NCBI GenBank assembly: GCA_023853785.1
Contig: JAJIRX010000853.1
Span: 183,407-247,406, forward strand
DNA from: Psilocybe azurescens
Taxonomy: Eukaryota > Basidiomycota > Agaricomycetes > Agaricales > Agrocybaceae
Direction of reading: 5' to 3'
Length of the DNA: 64,000 nt
Shown one piece after another: positions 12,861-26,322 of the stretch (positions are counted from its first letter, which is position 1; every line of letters begins with the position of its first letter). A program made the position numbers and the translations under genes. The notes below the pieces were generated by a model that saw only the letters and a program-made list of their open reading frames with translations, was not told the origin of the DNA and searched no databases.

Positions 12861-13302
12861 AGGTCTTGGATGTTTAATTCTGAAAGAGCTTAGTTTCCCG
12901 TAGTCAAACTAGAAGGTTCGGGGCCTTTTGTAATGGGATTGGACTCACACCTAAGTACGCAATGCTCTTGTCAGTTCAGATTCGAAGGCGAGTAGGAATT
13001 AAATGAGCTTCTTTAGTCCGTTTTCCCAAGAAAAGTCTCCATTGCTCAATGCATTGGTTCAAAGCCAGTATGCTATCATTTGGAGTGTTTGATACTCGGC
13101 TCGTCCTTGTAATTGTAAAAATCATAGCCATACCATTTGCCGCGTGGATAGGAAGTATGCAGACTCTTTAGGCGATTACTAGTGAACTGCTGTGGGGCAA
13201 TGGTGGTAGCTCCGGCTAATGAAGTGACAGTGATTCCCGAGGCACCGACTCCGCTTGGGCCCGCCTCGGAAAAGCCCCTGAGCGAGTGAGCCAGCGGGAC
13301 TC
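12861..13302. other. Intergenic upstream of ATG26-like gene
   Basis: About 440 bases between the dead MBL copy and the sterol glucosyltransferase gene. No gene is supported. It probably contains the ATG26 promoter and 5' leader. Confidence 0.4.
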
Positions 13303-16300
13303 ATGGACAATGACAAGAGCTCCGGTTCAACTGACAACGATGATTATTGTTCTATTGTAAGGCCGCATAGTTTTGGTACCAATTCGGCTGTTTCTTCGTC
13401 ATCAACTTACGTTTACGGCAATCGACAATCGATAATCCCAAACAATCTAGCCAACATTCCGATGGAGTTCGGAATCAACGCTTGCAAGGACCAGGGTGCT
13501 CTTACTGTTTTCTTTCAGCAACCACGACCGGCACTCTACAGATGGCACCAAACGTGTCCCGCATCTTCTCCAGGCGCAAGCCGACCAAGGCCTCACAGCA
13601 CGGATGAAGCCAAGGTTGACGCCGACTTGATCCAGAGCCCTAAGAGGTCACCTTCCCAATCTTCAGCTAGCTCCCGAAGCTCTACACACTCGCATCTCAT
13701 ATCTTCGCTCTATAACGAAGCTGGAAAGTTCGAAAAGGTGCTCCTTGCGAACGGTTGTATAAGCCCTCGAGATACTCCCAATGGTACCAGTGGTTTTGAC
13801 GATCTTGTCGCACGCGATCTTACCAATAGCGAGCGCGCTTATGCCAATCACGATGCCAGGATACTTGCAGCCAGCGATTCATGGATTTCGCTAGCAGATT
13901 TAGATGAAAATCTCTTTTCCGACATTGACACCAACAGCGAAGAGATTGCAAGTGTCACGACTACCTCTACCTCCCAGAGTTTCGATAGTTCCGAACGTCC
14001 GAAGCCAACCATTCATCGTGCCTCGACGATTGACAGCCAATCCCTAGAGTCCTTGGAGCCAGAAGACATTGTCAACATCCTTATAGAAGAATTTGGCACT
14101 ATAGCTGCCCCGGGAGAGGAAGAAAAGTTAATCTTAGAGACGGATGGGGCTCTCCTACATGATGTCGCCATTGTGGTCAGTGGTTCAATCAGTCCTATTC
14201 TGTTGTGTGTTAAGAAAATATGATAGGGTGTCATTCACTTGACGACGCATCGTCTGACTTTCCATGCATCCCTACTTGCCACTCGTCCGGATCTATCCTC
14301 GTCGCAAGAACCAATAAAAGCCGGACCAGCCATAATGCACCGGAAAGGATGGAGAACAAAACGCCGTGTCTGGGTTGAACTTACGCACGATATGCTTTGT
14401 GCATATGCTTCAAGCCAGGAGGACCAGAAAGCGCGTCCCGTATGTTCGCTTCTACGTGAGTCAACATGCAGCATGTAAACGTCGACTAAGCTGATATCTG
14501 TTTAGTGTCTTTTGTGAAAGACGTCGTTCCTTACGACAAAGCATCTCCAAGGGTTATACGATTTAATGTTGATCAGCACGCTACAAGTATCAACGAATAT
14601 GCAGAATTTGATACCGAAGAATCAGCCCAAGAGTGGAGAAGGGAAATCAAAGGTTCGATATTTCCTTTACATGTGTTTTGTACTAAAACTTAAACACACA
14701 TCACTATGATAAAGGTGCTATTTTCAGTTATCGTCATCTCAGAAGGGAACTCTATGCAAGTCCAACACCTGAATCCAGTGGCGTCAGATTCCACTGTCCG
14801 CTTACACAAATAACCAGCCTGAAATGGGTTCACGAATCCATTTTTTCCTCTGTTGTTTCTTTGACCGTGCAATTATCGACTTCTGATTTCCAATTCGAGA
14901 ACGAACACCTCCCCGAATCACAAGTCTTTGAATTGGGCCCATGTGAGACCATTCCTACCTGGTCACGCTTGGACGAAATTGTAGCAGAGGCGAAAGAGAC
15001 TCACCGAGAGCCATACTCTTACCCACCAGTGGTGGTTGATTTCGGACCTTACAACTTCTTTGAAACGGATCGCAACCCAATCAAGTCGCCTGGTTCTACC
15101 AAGTTGTCTGCTCCGGGGAGAGACAGCTGTGCGCATTGCTCTGGGATTCAGTCCCGAATCAACTGTCTGGAGTAAGTTCTGATATATTTTCATAGTATAC
15201 TTCAACTAATTGTTGAAAATAGTTACAAGGGCTCGCATCAATCGTTCTATTTCTTGCACGGGATATTTCGCGCTATCGGATAATCATTTGGGGTTCTGGT
15301 GTAAGAATATTACCCAGGCAGACCGTCGGTATCGTTTGCCGATTTCCAGCATACGATCCATCAAGCCATTCAGTCTGAGTTGGATCTCAGTCGAAGGCCT
15401 TACCCTTAGTATTGAGGGCGAACCGGATTTGAATTTTACGTTCAAAACCACGCTTATCAGAGACCAGGCTATCAAGAACATCAAATCGGCCATATCATCG
15501 CATCAGCTGGCGAAGTTGGACATGTCGTCCCCACCAGCATCGCCTACCAGCAGCAGATCAGTGAGCTTATCGTCAATCTCTGGAAAGCTTGATCCGGTCA
15601 GCTTTTTGCCCCACTTTCACGTTCCTCGCTGCTGCTGCTGCCGGAGCAGCGAGCAGTAATATTCCCCGTATGGTCCGACTAAATCAAGTACCGAAAGTTC
15701 TTAACTTTCCTCGCGAAGTTCTGATCACGGAAAAATGTTACACTTCGTTTGTCTTACGATTGGTTCTCGGGGTGACGTCCAGCCCCGTATATTGCGCTGG
15801 GTGTTAGGTTGATGAAAGAAGGCCATACAGTGACAATTGTCACCCACGAGGAATATCGGGACTGGGTTGTTGGTTTTGGAATACAACATCGCACAGCAGG
15901 AGGCGATCCCGGCGCATTGATGAAGCTCAGCGTCGAGAATAAGGTATGGCCGGCCCCATACAGCGCTCATCTTCATTCTAACCATTTTGCAATTTGCGTA
16001 GATGTTCTCACCCGAATTCTTCAAACAAAGCTTGATGAATGTAAAGTCCACTTTTCTTTGCTTAACCGAAATCAGACACTGATGGTATGTTTACCTAGTT
16101 CCGACCTTGGCTCGACCAACGTATGTAATCGATTTTAATCCTTATGCAGCATCCTAAACTAGTTCCGTTAGTTCTCATCGAATCCTGGGCAGCGTGCCGC
16201 GATGCCGATGTTCTCCTAGAGAGTCCCTCAGCGATGGCAGGAGTACATATCGCGGAAGCTCTGAGTAAGAGACATGTATTCGTATTTGATATCTGTATTG

Positions 16301-17727
16301 ATTGAAGGACAGATATTCCATACTTCCGGACTTTCACAATGCCTTGGACAAAGTGAGTTAAAGCATAATTTCATGTTGATATGCTGAAAGCTGACATCAT
16401 CTTAGAACAAGTGAATTTCCACATGCTTTTTGAGTCCTCCAGTGGATTCACCGACTTTCAACGCTGCCTCGTAAGCCATTTTTTCATGCTCCCATATTAT
16501 CTCGCTAATGGTACCCCATAGCTACGTTATGTTCAGGTATGTTCATGGTAAGAGGAACTGCGATCTGGTATACTGAGTTTTTTATAGCAATGTCATGTGG
16601 GCTGCAACTTCTGGTCAGATTAATAAGTGGAGACGGAACTCGCTTGGACTGGCCAATACGGATATGGGGCACCTAGCTCAATCCAAAATCACTTTCATTT
16701 ACAACTTCTCGAAGGTATGTATGTTGTTTCGTATCTTTATCTGATTCTAACCTTGTGAGTATAGGCTGTTGTGCCAAAGCCATTGGATTGGCCAGACACC
16801 ACCATCGTCTCTGGATAGTGAGTTTTATTTCTTGGTAACAAGTCCTCATTCAATACTAAATTTCACCGGCCATTTCAGCTGGTTCCTTGATAATCCAGAT
16901 ATCGGTTGGACTCCTCCGCAGGATCTTTTAGATTGGATGAACAAAGCTCGCACAGACGACAAACCTATTGTTTATATTGGTTTCGGGAGCATCACAGTGC
17001 CTCGGCCAAATAAAGTCACTGCTACCATTTTCAAGGCGGTTCTCAAAAGTAAGTCGTTTACTTAGTCTGCACAGTATGTTGTCTCATATTCGACAAAAGG
17101 CGGCGTCAGAGCAATCGTTTCGAAAGGTTGGTCGGCCCGAATGAGCAAACCCGACGACAAAGACCCGCCTGTAGCAACACCCCGGAATGCTTCCTTTTGG
17201 ATAAAGTACCCCATGATTGGTTGTTCCCGCGTATCGACGCGGCTGTCCATCATGGAGGTGCTGGTACAACCGGAGCAAGTCTTAGAGCTGGGATTCCGAC
17301 TATTATCAAACCCTGGTTTGGTGATCAATTCTTCTGGGCATCGAGGGTGCAGGTCTTAGGGGTGAGGCCTAATCTTATATGGTTCTAGGTTTCATTTGTT
17401 GAATGAGTTCAATAGGCTGGTATCAAAGTTAGCTCGCTGCATTCCAGCGCGCTCGCGGCAGCTATGGTTAAAGCAACGCAGGACAGGTATGTAATCCTAC
17501 CAACCCCAGTTAAGATATCACGCTCATTCAACGCCCTTTTAGTGCTATGAAAGCGAAGGCTGCGTCGGTCGGTGAACTAATCAGAAAGGTCAATGGTGCT
17601 CTCCTGACTAGACGATTCAAACTAAACCCTCCTTTCTCTTTTACAGGAGGATGGCGTCCACACAGCTATATATACAATCTATACTTACTTGCACCGGGCA
17701 TCTCAAGACAGGAAATCATTGGTTTAG
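13303..17727 (+). CDS. ATG26: UDP-glucose:sterol 3-O-glucosyltransferase (Atg26-like), several apparent frameshifts
   Basis: The enzyme moves glucose from UDP-glucose to membrane sterols. Domains in order: a Ser-rich N-terminus; a first GRAM half ([22 protein letters not shown]); a PH-like part ([21 protein letters not shown], later [15 protein letters not shown]); a second GRAM ([21 protein letters not shown]); and the GT1 domain with [54 protein letters not shown] and the donor site [19 protein letters not shown]. Early introns are 14176-14226, 14456-14505 and 14653-14714; stop at 17725-17727. Breaks in frame occur near 15080, 15595, 15735 (A5), 15787 and 17180 (C4). The N-terminus is uncertain: an ATG at 13542 after a TTTCAG acceptor also gives a family-like start ([15 protein letters not shown]). 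Confidence 0.85.
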
Positions 17728-18201
17728 GGGAGCGTAATGGAGAGGGGTTCACAGGATGCGATCTCACTACTCATATGGACTCGATTATTAACGACTGTCT
17801 TCGGACACACATTATGACTGACTGATTTGAATCATTGCTTTTTTTTGTTGACGTGGATGGATTGGGCTTATATTGTACTATTAGAATTACAGCTATGTGT
17901 TTGCCAACGATATAAAAATACTATCTAGTTTAATGTACCGACAATCCTTTGACCATGAACACCAATCTGCTAAGACCGGATGTTCAATACAAACCCTACC
18001 GAATCCGACAGTGAGCAAGGGAATAAACACGTGTGTCACAAGCACATGACTTTCTTGTCACAGCAATTCACCGATCTGGCACCCAACTGGCACTGATTCA
18101 ATTCAAGAATCAAATTGACTCGTCTTTGTTCCGTCATGCTATATTCGACCTTGAACCAATTGCGACCAAGACAACCACAAACCACTTGGATTTGAGACTC
18201 G
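17728..18201. other. Intergenic between ATG26-like and SNM1/Artemis-like genes
   Basis: About 470 bases holding the ATG26 3' region and the nuclease promoter. A CACGTG lies at 18028-18033, about 170 bases before the nuclease ATG. No gene is supported. Confidence 0.45.
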
Positions 18202-21200
18202 ATGCCAACGGGAACTCCTTATAACTCCTTCATCCCACCGTACAAAATTCGTGTCGATGACTTCGGTTCTGTTTCGAATGCAGAAGAAACCCCACTACTA
18301 CATCTCTTGACGCACACCCATTCAGACCATATCAATGGATTGTCTGCAAAGTCCTTTGGCTTTAACGTTGTTTGCTCCCATGATGCAAAAGAAATGCTTT
18401 TGAGGCACGAGGTCTATGCCGAACGGGAGCTTCAAACCCTGGAATTAAGGGCCGAAAAGAAACGAACTTACTCGCACCTCAAGATTAACCTTATGATGCA
18501 CCCGGATGGACAATACTATAACGGCTCAAGAGATCTTCTGGTTTGTTTACTTGTACTCTATACTGCGCATATATTGATGTTAAACTTTAATCAGCGACCT
18601 TTTCCCCTCAATACCCCAACCCAGTTCGAACTGGACGCCAATGAATCCGTCACGATCACACTTCTGGATGCCAACCATTGTCCTGGTGCAGTCATGTATG
18701 CTGTTGTAAAGGCTCTTTACTTTGATACTCAATTTCTAGTTTAACAGGTTCCTCGTCGAAGGCGAACGGGGTGCCGTTCTTCATACAGGTGATTTCCGGG
18801 CAGAACCATGGTTTTTAGAATCTATTACCCGTAATCCAATACTTCAACCATATCTCTCGCCCACTCTTTCATCACTCGAAGGTCATGGTGGAAATAACGC
18901 TGCACCATCTGTTCTAAGCCGGGTCTTGGAAGTGATATATCTCGATACTGCCAGTGTCATGTCCATCCTGAATGTTCCAACCAAGGTACGCTGGTTTGTT
19001 CTCTTGATACAACTGCACCCAACTTTATACTACCTAGGCATGCGCCACAGCAGGATTGATTGATTTGATGAAACTTGTCCCATCTTCGACGTATTTCTTC
19101 ATAAATTCATGGACTTGGGGCTATGAAGACGTATTGAAAGCCATTGCACGGGAGTTTCAAACAAAGGTACCTACCCATTTTTATGCAGACTTGATCGCCG
19201 CCAAATTGTATCTTAGATTCACGTCGATCGTTACAAGCACAATATCTATCAACACATCTCCGATTCTTTCCTTCGCCTTCTCACTACACTGGACGAGGCT
19301 TCAACCCGATTTCATGCCTGCGAACGGTTCCACCGCTGCCGCTTTGTTGAGGCAGATCACGATGACGCGTTTCACAGAAAGACAATCAGTAAAGAAGGCA
19401 AACATGTCGTCTATATAAATCCTGTAAACATGGATGCCGAGAAATGGGCGGCATACTGCAAAAAAACAAAAGATCTTTTATTATCGGGAGGAAAAGTAAA
19501 TAACTTGGTAGGTGATCTGTCTACTCATGAAAACCCTTTTACTGACTATTTTGTAGCTTGTGCCGCTTTCGCGGCATTCACCCTCCCCAGAACTTCAGGC
19601 ATTTGTAAAGCTTTTTCGACCGAAGAAAGTCGTCCCAAATACCCTTGATCCGCGTTTATTGAACCTAGACTGGGCCTGCATCGATTCCATGTTTTCCTCT
19701 TGTGTTCATCCCTCTGCACAAAAAGAAGTCGCTGATGCATGTTCTTTTTCCGAACGACTGAGCATCTCACCCAAGGACAGACTCACTGCACATGTTCAGA
19801 AAGACGGTGATGTGGCTCTGAAAAATCTTGTTGGGGACAGCGCACACAAAATTGCTGAGCATTGGGCGGATAAGGCAAACATCCTCAACAAATTATCCGT
19901 CGTCCGGAGCTTCGTTGGCGATGAAGAAAATGCTATGATTGGTAAACTATTAGGGATTACCAAGCCGCGAGCACAGCACCAATTTGGAGCACCTTCTGAA
20001 CCCTCCTCAGAATCAATATGCTGACAAGGGCAAGGGAAGGCAAATGACCTTATCTCGGTACCATGACGGGGATAGCGAGGACAATAGCGACAATAGCAGC
20101 GACGAGCGAGGGAGAACCGCGGATTTCCTTTTCGGGGGTCAGGCTGGAATTTATGATAAAGAAAATAGCTGGCTATCGTCTGAAGCCTCCCAAAAGGCTC
20201 AGAATTTCATGACAATGCTGATGGCCTGAATGAGGTCGTACCGGCCAAATGGAGGCCAGAGCCTGTCAGAGACGGGGCGTGAGAGTGAATCGCATGACAC
20301 CTGAATCGTCCCCTATTCATCGACATAAGAATGCATTAAATTTGCCTCCATCGACGTCTGCGTCATTGCACCGGAATCTTCCCCAGAAACCTGTTGGCGT
20401 TCCTTCCACTTCCCGTCATGCTCGTACTCCTAAAGCTGCTCGATCTGAGCCAAATTTGGCGAATGCAAAATCAGGTAGAAGTCTGGCGTCGCCTATATGC
20501 CTTGTTTCCTCTTCCCCTGACACCCCATCCAACCTGAGATCTCGTATAAACCTCTTACCCCGTTCGTCATCAAATAGAATACATCAGGCCGCTGGTGAAG
20601 ATATTCCGAGATCTCGCGCAGAAACCTCTGCTCAAGCGTCGTCCAGCAAGCCGTCCACACTCAAGAGAAAGGCTACCATATCATTTGAAGCTTCTCTAAA
20701 TCGTGATTGGCGACCTGTTCCTGAAGTAAGTTTTTCACACCCTAGTCCCTGGACCAAACGCACAAAATTGGAAATGGGACTTTCCACGACTAATTTGTAT
20801 TCTGAACAGGAAGTCATCAAAGACCTTGTTACTACCTCACCTAAACGTCAATTTGGACTTAGACAATCTCATTCAACAATTCCGTATATTCCATCAGAGA
20901 GGGAGCAACTGCAGCGAGAACGTATTCAAACGTCAGATGACCTCGCGATGCTCTATCCTGATCGCGTTCAGCCTTCGTATTTGGTGAGGAGAAGCAGACA
21001 ACTCGCAAGGCTAGACAGAAAGCAACAGGTGCTTGAGGGTGACATGGCAGCAAGACTAAACCCATCACCATCCACACCTTCGAGGAGACCGCTGGTGTCT
21101 GCTGCTACCGTCCCAGCCTTTGATCTGGTAGAGGATGACGGTGTTAGGATAGGTCGGCAGCTGGCAGAGAAGATTCGGGACGACCGCGCAAGCGGAAGGA

Positions 21201-21244
21201 GAGTCAAGATACCCGCACTCCAGTGCACTGAGTCTCAATTATGA
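18202..21244 (+). CDS. SNM1/Artemis-family DNA repair nuclease (MBL/beta-CASP)
   Basis: Starts at 18202 with TPYNSFIPPYKIRVDDFG, then the metal motif LTHTHSDHINGLSAKSFG, LLDANHCPGAVM, VLHTGDFRAEPW and the DRMBL-type segment INPVNMDAEKWAAYC. Introns include 18541-18594 (no in-frame stop, so an ORF reads through it) and 18696-18747, with further introns after NVPTK, FQTK and VNNL. These nucleases trim DNA ends or crosslinked DNA; the short N-terminus and early MBL start fit Artemis (DCLRE1C) better than Pso2, which has a longer N-terminal part. The C-terminal 350-400 residues are Ser/Arg-rich and disordered. Frame changes are needed near 20020 and 20225-20280, where family-like WRPEPVRDG and VNRMTPESSPI lie in different frames. 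Confidence 0.83.
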
Positions 21245-21653
21245 TGTTCATGAATCGCTGGTGAACACTGAGCTATACGTAGATAGCGGAAGATGTATCA
21301 TCTCTTGATTCTGTTTTGTTCTTATATTGTTATTATTATTTATGTTCACTGAACTGTATTCTGCAGATACATAGTCCAGTACTTAAATCGATTTCATTCA
21401 TTCGTCAGTTGTCTTAACTTCCATATGGAGTCAGATTTGATCGCGCGCGTCGTCATATAGAGTTTGGCTCAACAAATGAGTCCTGGGCTTAGAACATTTT
21501 TCCCATGCCTGTCCCTGCCGCTTGAATTGTTTACATGTTCCCAGGAGTTCAAATGAGTTGGACATAAGTAGAGGGGTGGATATGTATCAACTTAACGGCT
21601 GTACACCACATGCAATAGCGTCTCCTTACACCTCTCCCACTTTTTCTCGTTAA
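21245..21653. other. Intergenic
   Basis: About 400 bases between the nuclease stop and the next gene. AT-rich 3' sequence follows the stop. No gene or repeat is supported. Confidence 0.45.
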
Positions 21654-23835
21654 ATGGCAGAAATTGCAGTCATCCTCAGCACATCTCAGTTAGAGGAAAC
21701 TTTTGGTGTGTTGTTCATAGGTACGGTTCTTCCCTTAGACGGCATTCAACAACTTAGGTTAAACTCTTCTTGCAGGCTATGTCTTATCAATGGCAGCCTA
21801 CGGATTTACATCCTTTCGTGCGTTGTCTTTCGGTCGATGAGTCCTTTCGCTGGACCTTCACTCTACAGAAACCTATATATATTTTCCCGATTCCCATTGG
21901 ACCGTAAGGGCGTTAAAACGATGGTATTTGACTTCAATTAGTTCTTAGTATAGCTGATCATGAAGGTGTCTCGAGGTTGCTTGTATTTGGTGAGTGCCAT
22001 ACGGTTTAGATGCTGATATTGATTTACAAATAAATTTTAGTATCTTGGACACTCTCAATTCTACTTTGAGTGGGTAGCACAAGAATAAGCATTGCAAAAT
22101 ACAAATACTGATGCTTGCATTTGCTTCGTTCTGCAGTTTCGCACACGTAAATTTTGTGCTGTTTGCTTATCGAGGCTTCTCTATTTTGACATACTTCTCA
22201 CCAGTTTATTTCATTATCTTGTTGTCCTCTTTCCTTTAACAACCGGTCTCATTCAAGCCACAAAAACGTATTGTGTATGTTTATTCTATGATCGGCATAT
22301 ACTAGGCAAATATTAACTGCGTTCTTTCTACAGGCTGAGATCGGTCTTTCCGTGAGTCAATCTGGAGAATAACCACTTAAGAATTGAGTGGGCTTATTTA
22401 TCTCTAGGCCCTTGCCGTTTTCATTGTACAAATGTATGTGCCGGCTTGAAATCCACTGGTGGTACTCTAATCAGAAATCATTTGCAGATATTATTCAAAT
22501 CGCATCTGGAATGGTACTGACACTCTTTTTATGATATGGGGCGACAAAGTGCTGAATATTACTCTCACAGCTGGCAAAAACGGTTTTGTGGCTGGTATTT
22601 CTGTAAGGCCGCCCTTTCATCTTAATCCATCTATAGTTGAGACTTTGAATTCTGTATAGCTTCTACTCTCCGCAGTAGCATTCGGTGTGCATGCTATCGA
22701 CAATTTGGAGTAGTTAAATACTGATTATGCTGCTTCTACTTTCAATTGAAGCACTGGGGCTAGGTAAGCATCGTCAATATTCAATCGAGTTGTCTGCCGT
22801 ATAAACAACCTTGCGGCGCATATGTAGTCGTTTCCGTCAAATTGTCAGTTTCATGGCACTCTCAGAGATTCATCCACGTCCACGGTATAACTGAACGTGT
22901 TGGCGTCTTACAGGGCAATAAACCCAGCCTTTTCGTCACTCTCTGACTCGGGCACAAAGGTACTGTACTACAACCGCCCTATTACTTAGAGTTGCTTATT
23001 CTGTTGCTTTTACAGATAATCATGTCGTCTTCCCAAGGGCTAATTACACTGTCCGGCTCTATGTCTTTCACTGCTCTATGCTTTTACCTGAGCCCAACGC
23101 GCAATCCTTTGGTCGTCCCACGGTTTGTATAACTTATTTTGAAGTATCCAACATTCTCATAGATACAGTCTTAGGAAGCGAGGACTTTGCGATACAATTC
23201 TAATGTACATAGTTTGCAGAGGTCTATTGGCCACAACCCTTGCATTGTGTTTGCTTATAACGGTATGTCAGGTTTTGTCGGCTATATGGTGGCAATCATT
23301 CCAACACTGAGTGCGTAGTTTTTATCAATACCCACGAAACCTATCTGGATGGTAATCCATCTTGTCATAAGCAAAGGTAAATATTATTCTACTTCATAAA
23401 TCAGCGCGCACAAGGCTTACATTACAGTATACTTCCCATAAGCAGCTTTTATAAACAGTCTTTTGACAATGTCTGTTTAGCATCATTCTCTTAGTTTGTT
23501 CCAAGCCTAAAGTGACTACTAACGCCTCTCAAAATAGGCTCAACTCTCGAGAAGTCTTTCACGGGCAGGGTTTCTATGAAGAAGACCTCATTACTTACAG
23601 AACGCGTAGCTCGTTCTCTGCTAGTGAGCCTCGAGTCAGCTCCGGTTTTATATTTGTTGTCCATGGCAGCAAAGTCGCGACCAAAGCAGAGGATACTCGC
23701 TCGACTTATATCGAATCTAGAATGGATAAAGTCGTATACCATGATGGTATCGAGGAAACAGATATGTCGTGGTTAGGTGAGTCTTGTCACTATACATGTG
23801 GTTCAGCCCAAGCTTACAGTGAGCATAGAAAATAA
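21654..23835 (+). CDS. DUF6534-like multi-pass membrane protein with many tiny exons
   Basis: The first exons are 21654-21720 and 21776-21817, giving MAEIAVILSTSQLEE, then GVLFIGYVLSMAAYGFTSF. The next exon gives QTYIYFSRFPLDRKGVKTM. Further short exons give TTGLIQATKTYC, ALAVFIVQIYYSNRIWN, AINPAFSSLSDSG and LCDTILMYIVCRGLLATTLA. The last large exon begins LNSREVFHGQGFYEEDL and ends near 23835. The pattern (an early 'G..YG..S.Q.Y.Y', a central 'Q..Y..R.W' and a late 'LN.R') matches the mushroom DUF6534 family of seven-pass proteins. Function is unknown. Exon borders between about 21950 and 23450 are only partly resolved, and some segments may be disrupted. Confidence 0.6.
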
Positions 23836-24078
23836 TAGCGTGAAAAAAGGGACCAGTTCATAACGTAGAATCTAATTCTTTTCGTAGTTTGCGATTTGTT
23901 GTATTTTTAATCAGGATTATACCATTGAACCCTCACGAGATGGCATATCTTGCATCAGCGACTGAGCACGGCCCTTAGTAAGCTAATTAAATAACAAGCC
24001 GATTGATACGGTATGAGTATAAGCAGGGTATAAGTATTATGACATATATCAAGAATTAGTACTATATGCTGGTCGCCT

Positions 24079-26322
24079 TCAACAAATACGAATGCGTCCA
24101 ACGGAAGGGTCGTGATCGCTGATACGCGCACTCAGTGAGGGCGACCAGTTGTTCACATGAATGTGTTCGAACTTCGCCCCGCGGATTCTGATGGCATCCG
24201 AAACGAGAGCGTGGTCGAGTTGCTGCGAGTTTTGGTCGAAAACGTAGCTGTACCTCTCCTCGGACCGGTGTTTTGGCAACTTCGTCGATGTCAGTAAGGA
24301 GCTTTGTGAGTGGCTGATACACTGAGCGCGTCTGGATATATTCGTTGAAGTCTCCTGCAACCACGATGTTTGCAAGTGGATTTTTGGCCAAGAGAGCTTT
24401 GACGAAGGTCTAGATTGTCAGCCAAACAAGTGAGAATCATAACATGCCATATAAAGTGTGGAATTCACCGCAACAGAGGTTACTTGTGCAGTGCGTGCTT
24501 CGAGGGGCGAGTTGACAGGCGTTCTGGCGTCGCCTTGGGTGGAGCTACTACCACCCTTAGAGCTAAGATGTAGATTGACTGTGAATAGATTGGCTCCCAG
24601 TTTTGTCGTCCAGTGGGCGACAAGGGGCTTTCTAGTAGCGTCCCAGGCAGGGTTGAGAGGGTCGATACGCCCTGGGTTGAAGCTGAAAGGCTTAAGTCAG
24701 CAAATTGTGGAGGCCATATCCTGTTAACATACCTCAATTGAGGGCTCAAAAAGTGGCCTATAACCTGTGTGGCGTTGAGTGCGCCACCTGGAGGGGCATT
24801 GCCGACTAGTTTGAGTTTTTCAGCTCGATACCTAGCAAACATCATGTCAGTGAGGTCATTCTATAAGCTGGCCATAAATATTATTACAGGTATGCAGTTC
24901 TAATGTTTCCTCCTGGTTGTCCTCCGTCTTGCCCATCGACTGGATCAACGGTGGCAAACGAATAAGTTACGTTGCTGATCTTAGCAATGGCATTGACCAG
25001 ATTCGTCAGGGTAACATTTGCGGAAACGGTACCGTCGTTCGTGGGCCCAGAGTTGTCTTGAATTTCTTGGAGAAACATAATGTCTGGGGTGCGGAGAAGA
25101 TTGCTGATGTGTGCTGCAACAGCAGGAATATGACTAGATGTTGGCGCCATGTTTTCGACCTGCATTCCCGGTTCCTCAGCGATAGTATTGGATACATGAG
25201 AGGAAGAAACTAACGTTGTAATCACCGAAAGTAACGAGACAGAAGTCATTTTTACTCGACACAAACGATGCAGCCGGAATTACCGCGTCTGGTATGGAAA
25301 CGACTCTTGAGGTGCAACAAGAGGAAGGACATAGAAGAACCCAAACCTGATGGGGTCCAGATTTTAGAGGCAAAAAATCTATTACATTTTAAAGTACGCA
25401 CTGATAATGAACAACACCAGTGATATCCGTCAGCGCCACACCGACAGCAGTCTGAGGATTCTTGCTTGCATCCAGAGGAGAACCGATGATAATGGCTTCT
25501 GGGTTTCCGTCGGGGATACCACCCGGACCTTGTAAGTTGAAGATTCAGATAAATGGAAAAAAAAATAAGCGAACTGAGGTCTTACCGAAAGTGATAGTCA
25601 AGCCTCCACGGCTGTTCTTGCCAGTTACTTTCCAATCACCATGTACCCAGAATTCGCCGAAGTTGTTTTGAAACGCGGTAGCAATAGGCTTGGGGATTGT
25701 TACCAATTGGCCTTCGAGGCTTTCCCAGAAGTCCATACCAAACTTATCCGGCTGTAAGGTAGCATTCGTCGTAGAGACGAGACTGCGATTGTTGGGAACA
25801 GATAGGAAGCCGTCGGGGCCATTATCTAAAGCATTAAACTGCTGAGTAGGAGGGCTTCTGTCTTTTCCAAGGATCACCGGGTTTATCGAATTATTGGAAG
25901 ACAAAACAGTGATGTTGGTAGGGCTGACGAGCTCAGTTATGAAGAGATTATTCGGGGAAGAAGCCGATCTGAACTCCGATACGCGACCACCCAAAGAAAT
26001 GAAGTCCCCGACAGTCACCGACTTCAATATGGTGGCTGAGCTGGAGAAGATAAAGAGGCCATTCGACTTCCTTATATCAGCTGACTTCTCTCCTAGAATA
26101 TAAAACCCATTGGAGGACTTTGAACGAAGAAGTCAGTTATTTTGAACACACTCTGCGAATTGGTACGAGTAATACCTTCGCTGTAACCACACCAGTCACA
26201 TTCTGAACAGTCTGGCCGTCTAATGGGCTCAAGTAGGCTGAGCCTTGAATATCAGTTACGGAGACCGAAGAGACAGCCGACAAGTAGGACGTCAACAAAA
26301 GGAGACCGTATAGCTTTGTCAT
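24079..26322 (-). CDS. Secreted endonuclease/exonuclease/phosphatase-fold DNase-like protein
   Basis: The start at 26322 gives a signal peptide (MTKLYGLLLLTSYLSAVSSV). An OB-fold-like segment follows (IQGSAYLSPLDGQTVQNVTG and SNGFYILG), as in bacterial ExeM/YhcR-type nucleases. The catalytic EEP part includes the FLQEIQDN metal-binding Glu, NLHLSSKGG, VVAGDFNEY, LDHALVS and the terminal SDHDPS histidine motif. All key residues of a DNase I-like active site are visible. Several short introns interrupt the gene. One frame change is needed near 24265 (an extra G in a GG pair), between IDEVAK and ERYSYVFDQN. The likely role is extracellular nucleic-acid breakdown for nutrient release. Confidence 0.85.

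Noticed and set aside
18541..18594. Extra 18-residue insertion in the SNM1-like protein
   Set aside because: The stretch has GT..AG ends and is hydrophobic and unlike the family; it is a 54-base intron without a stop.
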